Shown: positions 17,499 through 26,002, counted from the first letter of the stretch. The stretch: 42,524 nucleotides of DNA from Bacteroidaceae bacterium (GCA_017540585.1 JAFYAT010000015.1:1-42524); one strand, 5' to 3'. The notes: generated from the letters alone by a model not told the origin. Made by a program: numbers and translations.

Positions 17499-20400
17499 TT
17501 AATTTCTATTTTCTAAATAATATTCTTGTATCTTACATGAGAGTGATTGCAAAACTCCCTTGATAGGATAGAATGCAATTGCATCTTCTATCTGATTATC
17601 TTTATTTCCTGCCTCAATGCAAGAAAGCTCAAGACCTTTATCCAAATACGTATCTAAATCTTTCAGACATTCTTCTTGGGCAATCTTAATTGTGACATTA
17701 TCCACACCAAAGTTATTGTCAAGATTAAATGATGCAGGAATTTCAGCAAGAACAAAACGGAAGAAATCCTTTACAGAGTTCACGACTTCTTTCTTATAAG
17801 CATCCGTAACAGATGCGTATGTATCACCAGTACCAACCAATGTTCCAGTAGAGTCTTTAAGAACTATTGTGTCTGGTTCATAATCATTAACATCTGTAGT
17901 GATTAATCCTCCCTTACATGTCGCTTCTTTAGGATTTGCACCTTGTTCTAGGCCAAGAATATCAAGCTCAGATTCATATTTCTTACTTAATACCTTCTCA
18001 AATATGACTTTAGTGAACTTTGCCAACAGCTTCGAATCTGTCGAAATGATACTAATAATCTTACTACCATTTCCACTAAAAGCGATATGTCGAGGTTCTT
18101 TTATTCCCTTTATCTTCACAATCTGCGCTATATGATAGATAATTGCAGAATAGAAGATAATGAATACAAGCTTGAACTTAGTATCATTTTGCAAAATTCT
18201 GTTGAAGTCAATATTATTTTGAGCAAGTCCTGTTGTCGCAGAATTATCCTTCAAAGAGAACAAGAACGAAGCCATATTTGCAGGCTGTCCCAAGTTACCA
18301 TTGAAGATACTAACCAACTCATTCAATTCTGGCTTTGACATTAAAAGCTCCAAGAAATCATTCTTAAACCAATCAACGATACCATTATTTGGGTTAATGT
18401 CAGAGAAAGAATCCTCAAAGAGGGAATTTGCTGCAAACTTGAACGAAGTAATATATTCAACTCTTCCGTTTGAAGAAAAGGCTATATCCGTTGTGCCACC
18501 ACCAATATCTACATTTACAAGATTTGTTGCTGTTGCATACCTACGGAAATAGAACTGAATTGGCGCAACGGATTCAGACACATTCAGTGTAACACCATCA
18601 CTCCAAAATAGTTCTTTATAGGAATCGTTCCATGCACTTCGTAATTGTGTAAGACGACGAGGTGACATACTGTTTGGATAAAACCATATAATCTTTGTGC
18701 GAGAAAGATTACCATTATTTGCAATCACCTTGTTACGAATAATCAACATAATATTACGAATATACGCTTGCATAGCTGACTGAGCATTCGTATCATTACT
18801 CCACTTGATATTTACCATAGGTTTAGCATTGTACGCAATACCCAGCTTCTTATTATATGTTAAATCCAAGTTTACGAGTCCAAATACTCTTTGCTCGTTT
18901 TTCCAATCTGTAGATTTTGCATAAGATAAAGCAGTCCTTGTAGGGAAGGAGAAATCAGAATCAATGCCAACGTTCTCTGGAATGAAATCACGAACCATCA
19001 AGTCTTTCTCATCTACGAGATCAAGAGGAATACGTTTCCCTTGAACATCACGAAATGATTGAACAAAGAAAGTACAATATATAGATTCAGAATCCTTGTA
19101 ATCGAATGGAGCAGAATTGTTATTATCCGCTTTCTTATATTCGATATGAGTGTTAGAAGTTCCCAAATCAACAGCAAATTCAAATTCGTCTAAATTCTGA
19201 TGAACAACGAAATTAGGAATTAGGATGTTATATACACCATTCTGATTGGAAACTCTTATAAAATCAAAGTTGTTATGTTCAACAGTATATGTTACAGCCT
19301 TGTAATCATACAATCCTTTTTCTTTATTTCTGCAATCATTAGGAATATCACGTATGATTTCGCCATTACGATAAAAGTCAAAATTAAAGTTACTTGAAAA
19401 AGTGCTTACACATGATATTGTATAAAGTGCATCTTCTTCACGCTGGAATTTTACACCTGGCATTATCATTCCCGTGAAATCAAATGTTACAATACCACCA
19501 GAATTCTGCACATCTGTAACTTCTGCTTTTCTTTGTGCATAATATATACGCTGATACTCAATGTAATTCGTAGTAGCATTTCCTGTGATAGGTATTCGTA
19601 TAATCACATTGACAGAGCCTCCTGCAAGAGATTCCATCTCAAACGCAGGTTTACCATCTGGCATAGAAGAATTCAAAGTATCCACAGAAAAATACTTAAA
19701 ATACATTGGCTTTATAGGTAATAAGAAAGATGTCATTTTTTCTACATCTTTAATATTACCATCAAAGAAATATTTCTTATTTAAGGAATGTGGAACCTTT
19801 ACTATTGAGTCCTCCAGAAAATCACTAATAGTAAGATATGCAAATACCGACCCTTCAAATGGAAGTGTGCGATTGTTTATATCCTCTATTTCTGCTTTAT
19901 ATGGTGCTTTATTTGTTTTACCCCACTTTCCATTGACATACTGTAAGTCAGAATATGTATTACCAGACTCAACAGGAAGTACAAGCGGTTTTGTTCCATC
20001 AATATCAAAATCTGAACGAATTGAAAACTCGTTCTTAATATCCACATTTTTTTTCTTTTTGAACAATACCGTTCCCAACACTTCAACCTGATTGTTTTGT
20101 TGATGAGACTGTACATCAATTAACGAGAAATCTTTAGCTGAAGCAGAAGTTATGGAATTCAATTCATTCTTGATACCTTGATCTGTAATGGCTTTATATG
20201 ACAAATTAAGATAATTCTCCACTTCTGGAAATAAAGTGGAAAAATTAGAAATACTCTTACGAATAGTCCACCAAGCTTTTATATAATCAAAATCCCTTTT
20301 ATATAAAGGCATGTATTCACCATCAAAAGGTTTATCATTATTAGCAAAATATATATCCTTGATGTATTCAAGATTATTTGCTCCACTAAAGAAAAGTGTG

Positions 20401-20927
20401 GCTGGTGAAGTTGAACCAATAATATTCATTTCATCAGGACCTTGAATATAGTTAAGCATATATATATTCTTCATCATCGTAAAGTTGTAGGTCTTTGCAT
20501 CAGAAGAAAGATATTTCTCCAAAGCATCACCTACATAATAATGACTGTTATTGCCATCAGACTTCAACGAACGTATCATCTCAGTTGGATCACAAGTGAT
20601 AATTTCAATCTTATCCTTAAATTTATCAATGTTGAAGAAAATCTCACCAACATCCAAAGAATCAGATACCATTTTATGGAAAATAGTTTTTCCACTCAAC
20701 TCGTTTATATCTCGTGTTGCTCTACGACATACTTCCTTAAAAGCAGTCTTTACAAGATCGATTCGTGCAAAAGGAGATGGGATAGATGTTATTTCACTTT
20801 TTGCACTCGCTCCATCAGGGTCGTCGATTGTGTCACGTGAATTTGAATTATAAGGAAACGTCGGAGAATCATTCCAACCCTGATAGGTGTTTGTTCCTCC
20901 ACTATATAATCTGAAGACTTTTGACAT
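17499..20927 (-). CDS. Large protein with C-terminal actin/Hsp70-like ATPase domain
   Basis: This 1142-residue protein is the largest of the operon. Residues 1 to about 580 are unrecognised; they look globular, mixed alpha/beta, without membrane helices. The C-terminal half carries the three actin-superfamily nucleotide motifs in order: phosphate-1 AVDLGTSNTHIEY (Asp587), phosphate-2 NVDIGGGTTDIAF (Asp807), and adenosine HIAFSGNGSKII (Gly952-Gly954). The size and DLGTSNT signature recall SrfB-type proteins, but I cannot confirm that without a profile search. It follows the tubulin-like gene by five bases and precedes the coiled-coil gene by one. It probably binds ATP in the cytosol and may polymerise or act as an ATP-driven switch. 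Codon use is A/T-rich like its neighbours. Confidence 0.85.
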   Translation of the reverse strand: MSKVFRLYSGGTNTYQGWNDSPTFPYNSNSRDTIDDPDGASAKSEITSIPSPFARIDLVKTAFKEVCRRATRDINELSGKTIFHKMVSDSLDVGEIFFNIDKFKDKIEIITCDPTEMIRSLKSDGNNSHYYVGDALEKYLSSDAKTYNFTMMKNIYMLNYIQGPDEMNIIGSTSPATLFFSGANNLEYIKDIYFANNDKPFDGEYMPLYKRDFDYIKAWWTIRKSISNFSTLFPEVENYLNLSYKAITDQGIKNELNSITSASAKDFSLIDVQSHQQNNQVEVLGTVLFKKKKNVDIKNEFSIRSDFDIDGTKPLVLPVESGNTYSDLQYVNGKWGKTNKAPYKAEIEDINNRTLPFEGSVFAYLTISDFLEDSIVKVPHSLNKKYFFDGNIKDVEKMTSFLLPIKPMYFKYFSVDTLNSSMPDGKPAFEMESLAGGSVNVIIRIPITGNATTNYIEYQRIYYAQRKAEVTDVQNSGGIVTFDFTGMIMPGVKFQREEDALYTISCVSTFSSNFNFDFYRNGEIIRDIPNDCRNKEKGLYDYKAVTYTVEHNNFDFIRVSNQNGVYNILIPNFVVHQNLDEFEFAVDLGTSNTHIEYKKADNNNSAPFDYKDSESIYCTFFVQSFRDVQGKRIPLDLVDEKDLMVRDFIPENVGIDSDFSFPTRTALSYAKSTDWKNEQRVFGLVNLDLTYNKKLGIAYNAKPMVNIKWSNDTNAQSAMQAYIRNIMLIIRNKVIANNGNLSRTKIIWFYPNSMSPRRLTQLRSAWNDSYKELFWSDGVTLNVSESVAPIQFYFRRYATATNLVNVDIGGGTTDIAFSSNGRVEYITSFKFAANSLFEDSFSDINPNNGIVDWFKNDFLELLMSKPELNELVSIFNGNLGQPANMASFLFSLKDNSATTGLAQNNIDFNRILQNDTKFKLVFIIFYSAIIYHIAQIVKIKGIKEPRHIAFSGNGSKIISIISTDSKLLAKFTKVIFEKVLSKKYESELDILGLEQGANPKEATCKGGLITTDVNDYEPDTIVLKDSTGTLVGTGDTYASVTDAYKKEVVNSVKDFFRFVLAEIPASFNLDNNFGVDNVTIKIAQEECLKDLDTYLDKGLELSCIEAGNKDNQIEDAIAFYPIKGVLQSLSCKIQEYYLENRN

Positions 20928-20932
20928 AATAA

Positions 20933-22327
20933 TTACGAATTAATTTTTTCGTTAAACAATCTTGTCATAGCAATGTAGAACATTTCCAAAAATTTATCTT
21001 TATCCTCCTTGCTCTGACATTTCTTTACAGCGGTATTTAAGCGATCAGTCACTAAGTCATAATCAGATTTAAGACTAATAATCTTTTTAGATTTACGACC
21101 TGTAACAATATCAAAAGGCTTGTCATTCGCATTAAGATTAAACAAATCCAAGGAACGTTTGTTATTCTTCATCTCTGCCAACCAATCAATGAACAGAATG
21201 ACAAAGTTCCGCAGATCCGACATAAAAGAAGAGCTATACAATTCGCGGAAATTATCGTTATTCGCATTGAAACTTTTTGATGAATAATAATCAAATTTGT
21301 GATCCAAGCAGTTAGCCATCATCAGAAACTCTGTAAGAGGGGCATAAAGCAAACGATTCTGATTGTCATAAAAAGAATCAAACGTCACAGAATCGACCAA
21401 ATCCTTCAATCCAAGTTCCTTGTTTGTCGTATTTTGATGTTGTTTGTTACTAAAGTCCACAATTGCCGTAGCGGCAAGGAACTCTATTAAATGCGCATCA
21501 TTTTGTTGAGCAATACCACCTTCGTGATTCTCATACGTATTTGCTACATCGTCAGCCAAAAAATAAAGAGCATCTATAGAATTATTTTTTATTATATTAT
21601 TTTCATAATATGCCAATGCTGATTTTGTTTTAGATATAAAAGTTGATGAATCAATTTCACTTTGCTCATCCTTATCCAATTTGAAATATGGAAGAATGGA
21701 AATTGCACCAATCTCAGCATGATTAATAATGTCATGGTTAGGGAAATTAGTTCCTGTACGAAGGGTTTTTAGCAGAAGAGGGAAACCACTGGCTCCTGTT
21801 CCACCAAAAATAGAACTAATGATAAATATCTTATCCCCAGAATCAAAATTATTGGCAAAAGTCTGAAAATCTTCAGAATCCACAATTTGATTTAGGACAA
21901 CACTTCCAACATTTGGATTTCCCTTAAAACCAACATTCATAGAAGACGCAAGATTCTTCTCTGAGAAGAACATTCTCATCATTGCTTGCGACGTTTTATC
22001 CATTGATGGTAAATCAATAAACTGTTGAAATGTCTTGTCATCTGTGTCTTTTACACAGAGTGTATAGTTTACAAGTATTTGTGAAAGTTCTTTTCTGAAG
22101 AAAATAGACTCATTACTATCCGAAAAGGATAATGAAGAACGGATTGACCTATAATTATTCATCAAGGTAACAGTTCTTGTAAGGTCAGCATTGGAAGCAT
22201 CAGGGTCAATGACAATTGGAACAATTTCATCAACTCCAATATTAACTCCAGCAGCCATCAACATGGTAAAAGAACGAAGAACGCGAGCGCCAGTTCCACC
22301 TATTCCAAACACATACAATTTCGCCAT
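20933..22327 (-). CDS. Tubulin/FtsZ-like GTPase superfamily protein
   Basis: This 464-residue protein has an N-terminal nucleotide-binding start (KLYVFGIGGTGARVL, residues 3-17) followed by IVIDPDASN (Asp41). In the middle, FGGTGASGFP (174-183) matches the tubulin signature GGTGSG that binds the GTP phosphates. This arrangement fits the divergent Tubulin_2/FtsZ-like proteins, not cell-division FtsZ: it lacks the FtsZ C-terminal tail and no division genes are near. Residues 200-460 are helical with an unusual asparagine/lysine-rich composition. It should be cytosolic. In the FtsZ-like families described by Makarova and Koonin such proteins lie beside vWA and OmpA-family genes, as here. Polymer formation is likely by family, not shown. 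Confidence 0.85.
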   Translation of the reverse strand: MAKLYVFGIGGTGARVLRSFTMLMAAGVNIGVDEIVPIVIDPDASNADLTRTVTLMNNYRSIRSSLSFSDSNESIFFRKELSQILVNYTLCVKDTDDKTFQQFIDLPSMDKTSQAMMRMFFSEKNLASSMNVGFKGNPNVGSVVLNQIVDSEDFQTFANNFDSGDKIFIISSIFGGTGASGFPLLLKTLRTGTNFPNHDIINHAEIGAISILPYFKLDKDEQSEIDSSTFISKTKSALAYYENNIIKNNSIDALYFLADDVANTYENHEGGIAQQNDAHLIEFLAATAIVDFSNKQHQNTTNKELGLKDLVDSVTFDSFYDNQNRLLYAPLTEFLMMANCLDHKFDYYSSKSFNANNDNFRELYSSSFMSDLRNFVILFIDWLAEMKNNKRSLDLFNLNANDKPFDIVTGRKSKKIISLKSDYDLVTDRLNTAVKKCQSKEDKDKFLEMFYIAMTRLFNEKINS

Positions 22328-22341
22328 AATAGAACTATATA

Positions 22342-22800
22342 TTAAAATGGAGTGTTAGAACAATTTGTACTCCACCATTTGATTAGACAAGAAAATATTA
22401 CAAATGCAATTAAAGCATCAATCATGTTTGTAACGCCAAATGCGAAAATATCATCTGTGTCAATTGGCAGGTCAACCAATTTACCTGTCACGACATCTTT
22501 TTTCACCATAAAGCCAGCATAATAGTCTTTTAGAACCCATTGCCAGCCAACAATTAAATTAACAACAAGATTAATTACAAGAAATATAGCCCATCCCCAC
22601 CATGTATTCAAACGAGGATGATTCAAAACATAATAATAGCATACACATACCAACAACGATATTGACAACATGGACAAACCAACGCCAATATACATATTGC
22701 TCATTTGTTCAGGAGAAGACTCTCCCCAAAGATAATTTGCAAGCTCAATCCCAAAAAAGTCCTCAAGCCAACAATAAATACTTCCAAATAATTCGCCCAT
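22342..22800 (-). CDS. Small integral membrane protein of the eight-gene operon
   Basis: This 152-residue protein has about three membrane helices (roughly 35-58, 67-90 and 118-140) and an aromatic-rich N-terminus (SIYCWLEDFFGIELANYLW). I recognise no family. The loop between helices 2 and 3 contains a short charged hairpin (KKDVVTGKLVDLPIDTDD). Spacing of 7 bases to the vWA gene and 14 to the tubulin-like gene makes co-translation likely. It could anchor the tubulin-like protein to the inner membrane; that is inference from position only. Confidence 0.8.
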   Translation of the reverse strand: MGELFGSIYCWLEDFFGIELANYLWGESSPEQMSNMYIGVGLSMLSISLLVCVCYYYVLNHPRLNTWWGWAIFLVINLVVNLIVGWQWVLKDYYAGFMVKKDVVTGKLVDLPIDTDDIFAFGVTNMIDALIAFVIFSCLIKWWSTNCSNTPF

Positions 22801-22807
22801 ATTTTTC

Positions 22808-23989
22808 TTATTTATTTTTCAAATTAAAAGTAACAACTCCATAAACTTCATAATTCTTATATGATTCTGAAACTCCTTTTATCAAAGACATTAAGCCTGT
22901 TGTCTTATCCAAGTTGTTCGTCACATTTTGTCCTGTAGTATCGTCGGAATTTGAAACCCAGACAGGCATTCTCGGATAAGAGAATGTTATAGTTTCAGTC
23001 CTCAACGTAGCAGGATTATCAATTTCCAATTCAACAACATGACTATATAGACTATTAACATCTGAAATCTCATTTACTGACACAATGGTTACTTGATTTG
23101 GATTTGCGGTCTTTATATTAGAAATATTCGTGAGAACATCTTTTCCCTGTAAGGTGCCTCGAAGATCTACAAGTAAATTAACAGAAATCTTACCCGTGTG
23201 ATTAATTACATAAGACTTTTTCTCAATGTCAAATGGGATTGATTGTGACGTGGAATAAGCACAATATTCCTTAATACCACCAATTATTTCTTCTACAGGC
23301 ACATTTTTGTTTAACTTTGCCAAATATCGTTGGTCACCAATTATCCATATATAGTATGGACGTTTTACATCTTTAAGATATTCCTTATTTAGTCCACAAT
23401 ACCAAAAACCCTCAAATTTTGAATCCAACTTTAATATTTCTACTCCCAAACGAGGATTTGCCGAAATCGCTTCATTAAATGTGTTTTTTATTGCAACTTG
23501 ACAATTGCCCAGATAATCAATTGCATTTTGAGGAATATCCAATATGCAATCTGAAACAAATATTGATACAGTATTACAATTTTGTTCTTTAACAATAGTA
23601 TCCAAAATCTGCATCAAATCTGTATTTTTCCTATTTCCACCAGCTTTAGCAAATGAAACTGGAGTCAAATCTTTTATAAAAGATTTCAAATCGCCATTAT
23701 ATGGAATAACCTGAGAATTAATATAATTGAGAGAACATGATGTAGAGAATCTGCTCACGTCACTTATATAGTCGAATACAGCATCCTTCAAGTTTGAACC
23801 TGCACACATATAAGCATCCATACTTCCAGAGTTTTCAACATAAACTTTTAATTCGATAGAATCCTTAGATATGTCTGAAACTTGCGATGATTGCCAATCT
23901 ATTTGAATTTTATTTCCTCCTGTACACTGAAATATTATAGCAAAAGCAATAACTATGCACAACGCAATTGGAATGATTACTTTTTTCAT
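22808..23989 (-). CDS. Membrane-anchored extracytoplasmic vWA-domain protein
   Basis: This 393-residue protein is the first gene of the operon. A hydrophobic N-terminus (4-21) ends at Cys22, but the sequence IFQC is a poor lipobox, so an uncleaved anchor is as likely as lipidation. A vWA-type domain follows: strand ELKVYVENSGSM gives a metal-site motif ExSxS (Glu52, Ser54, Ser56) in which Glu replaces the usual Asp; Thr123 and Asp147 (FVSDC) provide the other two metal-site positions. Residues 230-393 are beta-rich, ending in a possible immunoglobulin-like or MIDAS-adjacent domain. The domain should face the periplasm, where it may sense or bind an envelope ligand. The vWA call is by motif and is less certain than the neighbours. 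Confidence 0.72.
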   Translation of the reverse strand: MKKVIIPIALCIVIAFAIIFQCTGGNKIQIDWQSSQVSDISKDSIELKVYVENSGSMDAYMCAGSNLKDAVFDYISDVSRFSTSCSLNYINSQVIPYNGDLKSFIKDLTPVSFAKAGGNRKNTDLMQILDTIVKEQNCNTVSIFVSDCILDIPQNAIDYLGNCQVAIKNTFNEAISANPRLGVEILKLDSKFEGFWYCGLNKEYLKDVKRPYYIWIIGDQRYLAKLNKNVPVEEIIGGIKEYCAYSTSQSIPFDIEKKSYVINHTGKISVNLLVDLRGTLQGKDVLTNISNIKTANPNQVTIVSVNEISDVNSLYSHVVELEIDNPATLRTETITFSYPRMPVWVSNSDDTTGQNVTNNLDKTTGLMSLIKGVSESYKNYEVYGVVTFNLKNK

Positions 23990-24113
23990 ATTTAAGATGT
24001 TTCTCTCTATATATACCAGATAAATTAAAATTTCATTATTTTCTGAATATATCTTATAAGTTTAATGTATTAGCATTGATAAAGAAAAGTCTATCGTTAT
24101 TTAACAATTAAGA

Positions 24114-24121
24114 CAAAGATA
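24114..24121 (-). promoter_or_regulatory. Candidate -7 promoter box for the eight-gene operon
   Basis: Read on the minus strand, TATCTTTG matches the Bacteroidetes -7 consensus TAnnTTTG. It lies about 125 bases before the vWA gene start, so the mRNA would have a leader of about 115 bases. No convincing -33 TTTG is seen at the usual distance. Confidence 0.5.
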
Positions 24122-24289
24122 ACAGACATACACTATGTCATACCATTACAGACATATATATTTTCATTATCCACGAATAATTATATAATATTTCTAAGAA
24201 AATATTATATTAACAAAATGAAAATAACAATATGTCATGGAAATGTTTTCCATCTATCTTTTGATATGCTATAGAAAAAAGATTTTACC

Positions 24290-24690
24290 ATTGTTGCATA
24301 AAAGATGTAGCAACCGCCCCAAGATGCTGAGCCAAACATTCAGTTCACATACACACAAAAAAACGTGGAGCCAGTCCTGTCACTCGTTCCACGGATTGAG
24401 GCTCTCGCATTGCCCTACTTGTCGAAACGAGCAACGCTGAAAGCCCCACGCCGATGTATATACAAATACGCCATGTAATATGGTTCTTTGGAACCATAAC
24501 GCAATGACGACATATGTGTACATCCCGAAGGGCGTTCCCGTTGCTTTGTTTTTGACAAGTAATTGTGAATTTGCGAGATTCCAGTCCGTCAAAACCAAAG
24601 CGCTAAGGTACGCCTTTTATGTATATGTCTCTTCCCTCCGCTATAGCCCTCGTGGACTTTCAGCGTGTTTAAAGACCTTGCAAAAATACT
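24290..24690. other. Structured, less A/T-rich segment: candidate ncRNA or dispersed repeat
   Basis: This 400-base stretch has visibly higher G+C than the A/T-rich flanks. It contains nested pairings. CGCTGAAAGCCCCACG (24435-24450) can pair with CGTGGACTTTCAGCG (24651-24665). Inside lie TATGGTTC/GAACCATA with a TTTG loop (24479-24498) and a 14-base stem with one mismatch (24543-24556 with 24588-24601). A further hairpin (CGTGGA/TCCACG) spans 24364-24393. No protein-like ORF is convincing on either strand and no reverse transcriptase is nearby. I do not recognise it as tmRNA, 6S or RNase P RNA. Confidence 0.45.
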
Positions 24691-25184
24691 AATAATACCA
24701 CAATTAACAAAAAAATAATAGTTTTTTTTCTCATTCCCATAAATAATTGGCATCATCACCTCATGGCGATATAAACATATCCTTTCATTACTTCCATTCA
24801 TATTGGAAAGGAACAAAATCTAACATAAAGGAATAGGTCAATGTGTTACGTCATTATTAGAAGTGTAAGGAAGGCACGGAGAAGTAGAAAACGCTATATC
24901 TGGAAACTCCTATTCTGACACATATGATACTTCTATGTTACATAATCGTAATAAAGTGCCGACAAGCACTAAAGAATGTCGTTCCGTTTTGTCCTATCCT
25001 CTTGTGTTTTTCATTCTCCCTTTCATTTTATATGCATAAGGAAGAAAATTTATTTCGTGCACGCAGAAAAAATTATTTGTATGCGTACAAAAAAAATCGG
25101 CCTCACTATATTTATGTCTTAGCTAAGATGTCGAGTTTCGTTTTGTCTTATCCCATGACATAGGGTACATCTGTTTACAAAGAG
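24691..25184. other. A/T-rich non-coding stretch
   Basis: I see no gene here. The open frames on both strands are short, lack ribosome-binding sites and have no recognisable protein pattern. The sequence is A/T-rich like the operon to its left. Confidence 0.5.
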
Positions 25185-25259
25185 ACCCATATCATTCTAC
25201 TACAGACCCCATATCTTTTTGGTTTTATACCCATATCTCCCGACATTTACACCCATATC
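25185..25259. repeat. Four 9-bp repeats at an exact 22-bp period
   Basis: The motif ACCCATATC (GATATGGGT on the other strand) starts at 25185, 25207, 25229 and 25251. The second copy has C in place of the first A. The spacing is exactly 22 bases each time, about two helical turns, so all copies face the same side of the helix. The spacers are unrelated to each other. This suits an array of protein-binding sites, such as iterons or LytTR-type direct repeats, rather than a slipped tandem repeat. A single further CCCATATCT is at 26185. Confidence 0.6.
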
Positions 25260-25476
25260 TTTTTTCAAAGAGAAGACATGATTTGCTATGTTATGCATAA
25301 TCAATAATATGCAAGGGCTGTACGATGTTAAGAATGCAAAAATTTAACAAATATAAAAATAACTCTCACACGTTAGGAATTGGCGCTTTCTCAGACGGAA
25401 GTTTTTCATAACACTAACATTATTAACAAAATAACTTCGCGACACATTGCCTATATTATACCTTATTAATATATAT
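25260..25476. other. Non-coding A/T-rich stretch
   Basis: No gene or repeat is supported here. The minus-strand frame at 25344-25550 has no recognisable protein pattern and includes the hairpin at 25477-25530. Confidence 0.45.
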
Positions 25477-25535
25477 AAAGAGAAAATGCCATCAACATCC
25501 GCAATGGTTGTGATGGCATACTCTTTGTATTTTTT
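25477..25535. terminator. Hairpin with T-run
   Basis: AAAGAG and ATGCCATCA at 25477-25494 pair with TGATGGCAT and CTTT at 25511-25525, followed by GTATTTTTT. On the plus strand this is a typical intrinsic terminator. No plus-strand gene ends directly before it, so it may be the leftover terminator of a lost gene. Confidence 0.55.
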
Positions 25536-25769
25536 AATGATGTTAACCACGAGGCTGCACGTTAATTACTTTCCTACGCCCAGAGAGGAATGTTGGTAAT
25601 TCAGTCCTACAACAAGCGGCTTCAGTCAACTGTTTTTCAACTGTTTTTATCGGTTTTTCCATGTTTTTTCTTCGTCCGCACCTATGGTGTGATAATACCG
25701 CAAATAACGTAACAGATTTCTCCAATTTTCGCCCTCGCTCAACTGGGCGAACAAAGTATCTACCCCAGC

Positions 25770-25910
25770 CCACTCGACTGTGAGGGCAAGACCTTCACTG
25801 GTGCCTACCTCATGCAGAACGGCATAGACCTTCCATTCAAGCACAATGTGGATTACCACAAACAGAACGACTGGGCAAGCCGTGTGATATGGCTGAAAGC
25901 TAAGGAATAG
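25770..25910 (+). pseudogene. 3' fragment of a GH36 alpha-galactosidase gene (right copy of direct repeat)
   Basis: Bases 25770-25900 repeat 13042-13172 with two substitutions. The frame stays open for 46 codons (PLDCEGKTFTGAYLMQ onward) and ends with Lys-Glu and TAG, versus Val-Asp and TAA in the full gene. No start codon or upstream part of the gene is present: the sequence before 25770 is unrelated. It is therefore either the original 3' end of the gene, displaced when the island entered, or the end of a lost paralogue. A plus-strand hairpin (26003-26052) lies about 90 bases after its stop. Confidence 0.9.
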
Positions 25911-26002
25911 GCAACCTCATCCCGCCCTTTGTCATCCATCGAGCAGAACATTTCACCTCTTTATGGAGCATAGGGTAATGAAAATATGGGGATTTAGCAA
26001 TG

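Noticed and set aside
20933-22327. Cell-division ftsZ
   Set aside because: The GGTGASG loop is shared, but the protein is divergent, lacks the FtsZ C-terminal peptide and has no division-cluster neighbours.
13543-23989. A canonical Zorya defence system
   Set aside because: Only ZorA/ZorB-like proteins are present. No helicase, nuclease or ZorC/ZorE-like gene is in the operon, and the tubulin-like, actin-like, vWA and protease genes are not part of described Zorya types.
24290-24690. Retron ncRNA or tmRNA
   Set aside because: No reverse transcriptase is encoded nearby, and no alanine-tRNA-like ends or tag reading frame were recognised.
24380-24692. Two opposite short ORFs as proteins
   Set aside because: They overlap on opposite strands within the structured block, lack ribosome-binding sites and have no recognisable family.
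25185-25259. CRISPR array
   Set aside because: The repeats are only 9 bases and the spacers 13 bases, far below CRISPR dimensions, and no cas genes are present.
25543-25859. Minus-strand short ORFs between the hairpin and the GH36 fragment
   Set aside because: They read partly antisense through the GH36 fragment. Some residues look protein-like (ELPTFLSGRRKV), but there is no recognised family and no clear start.
13042-25900. Integrative element with its own integrase
   Set aside because: No tyrosine or serine recombinase, transposase or relaxase was found between the repeats, so only the repeat signature supports an insertion.
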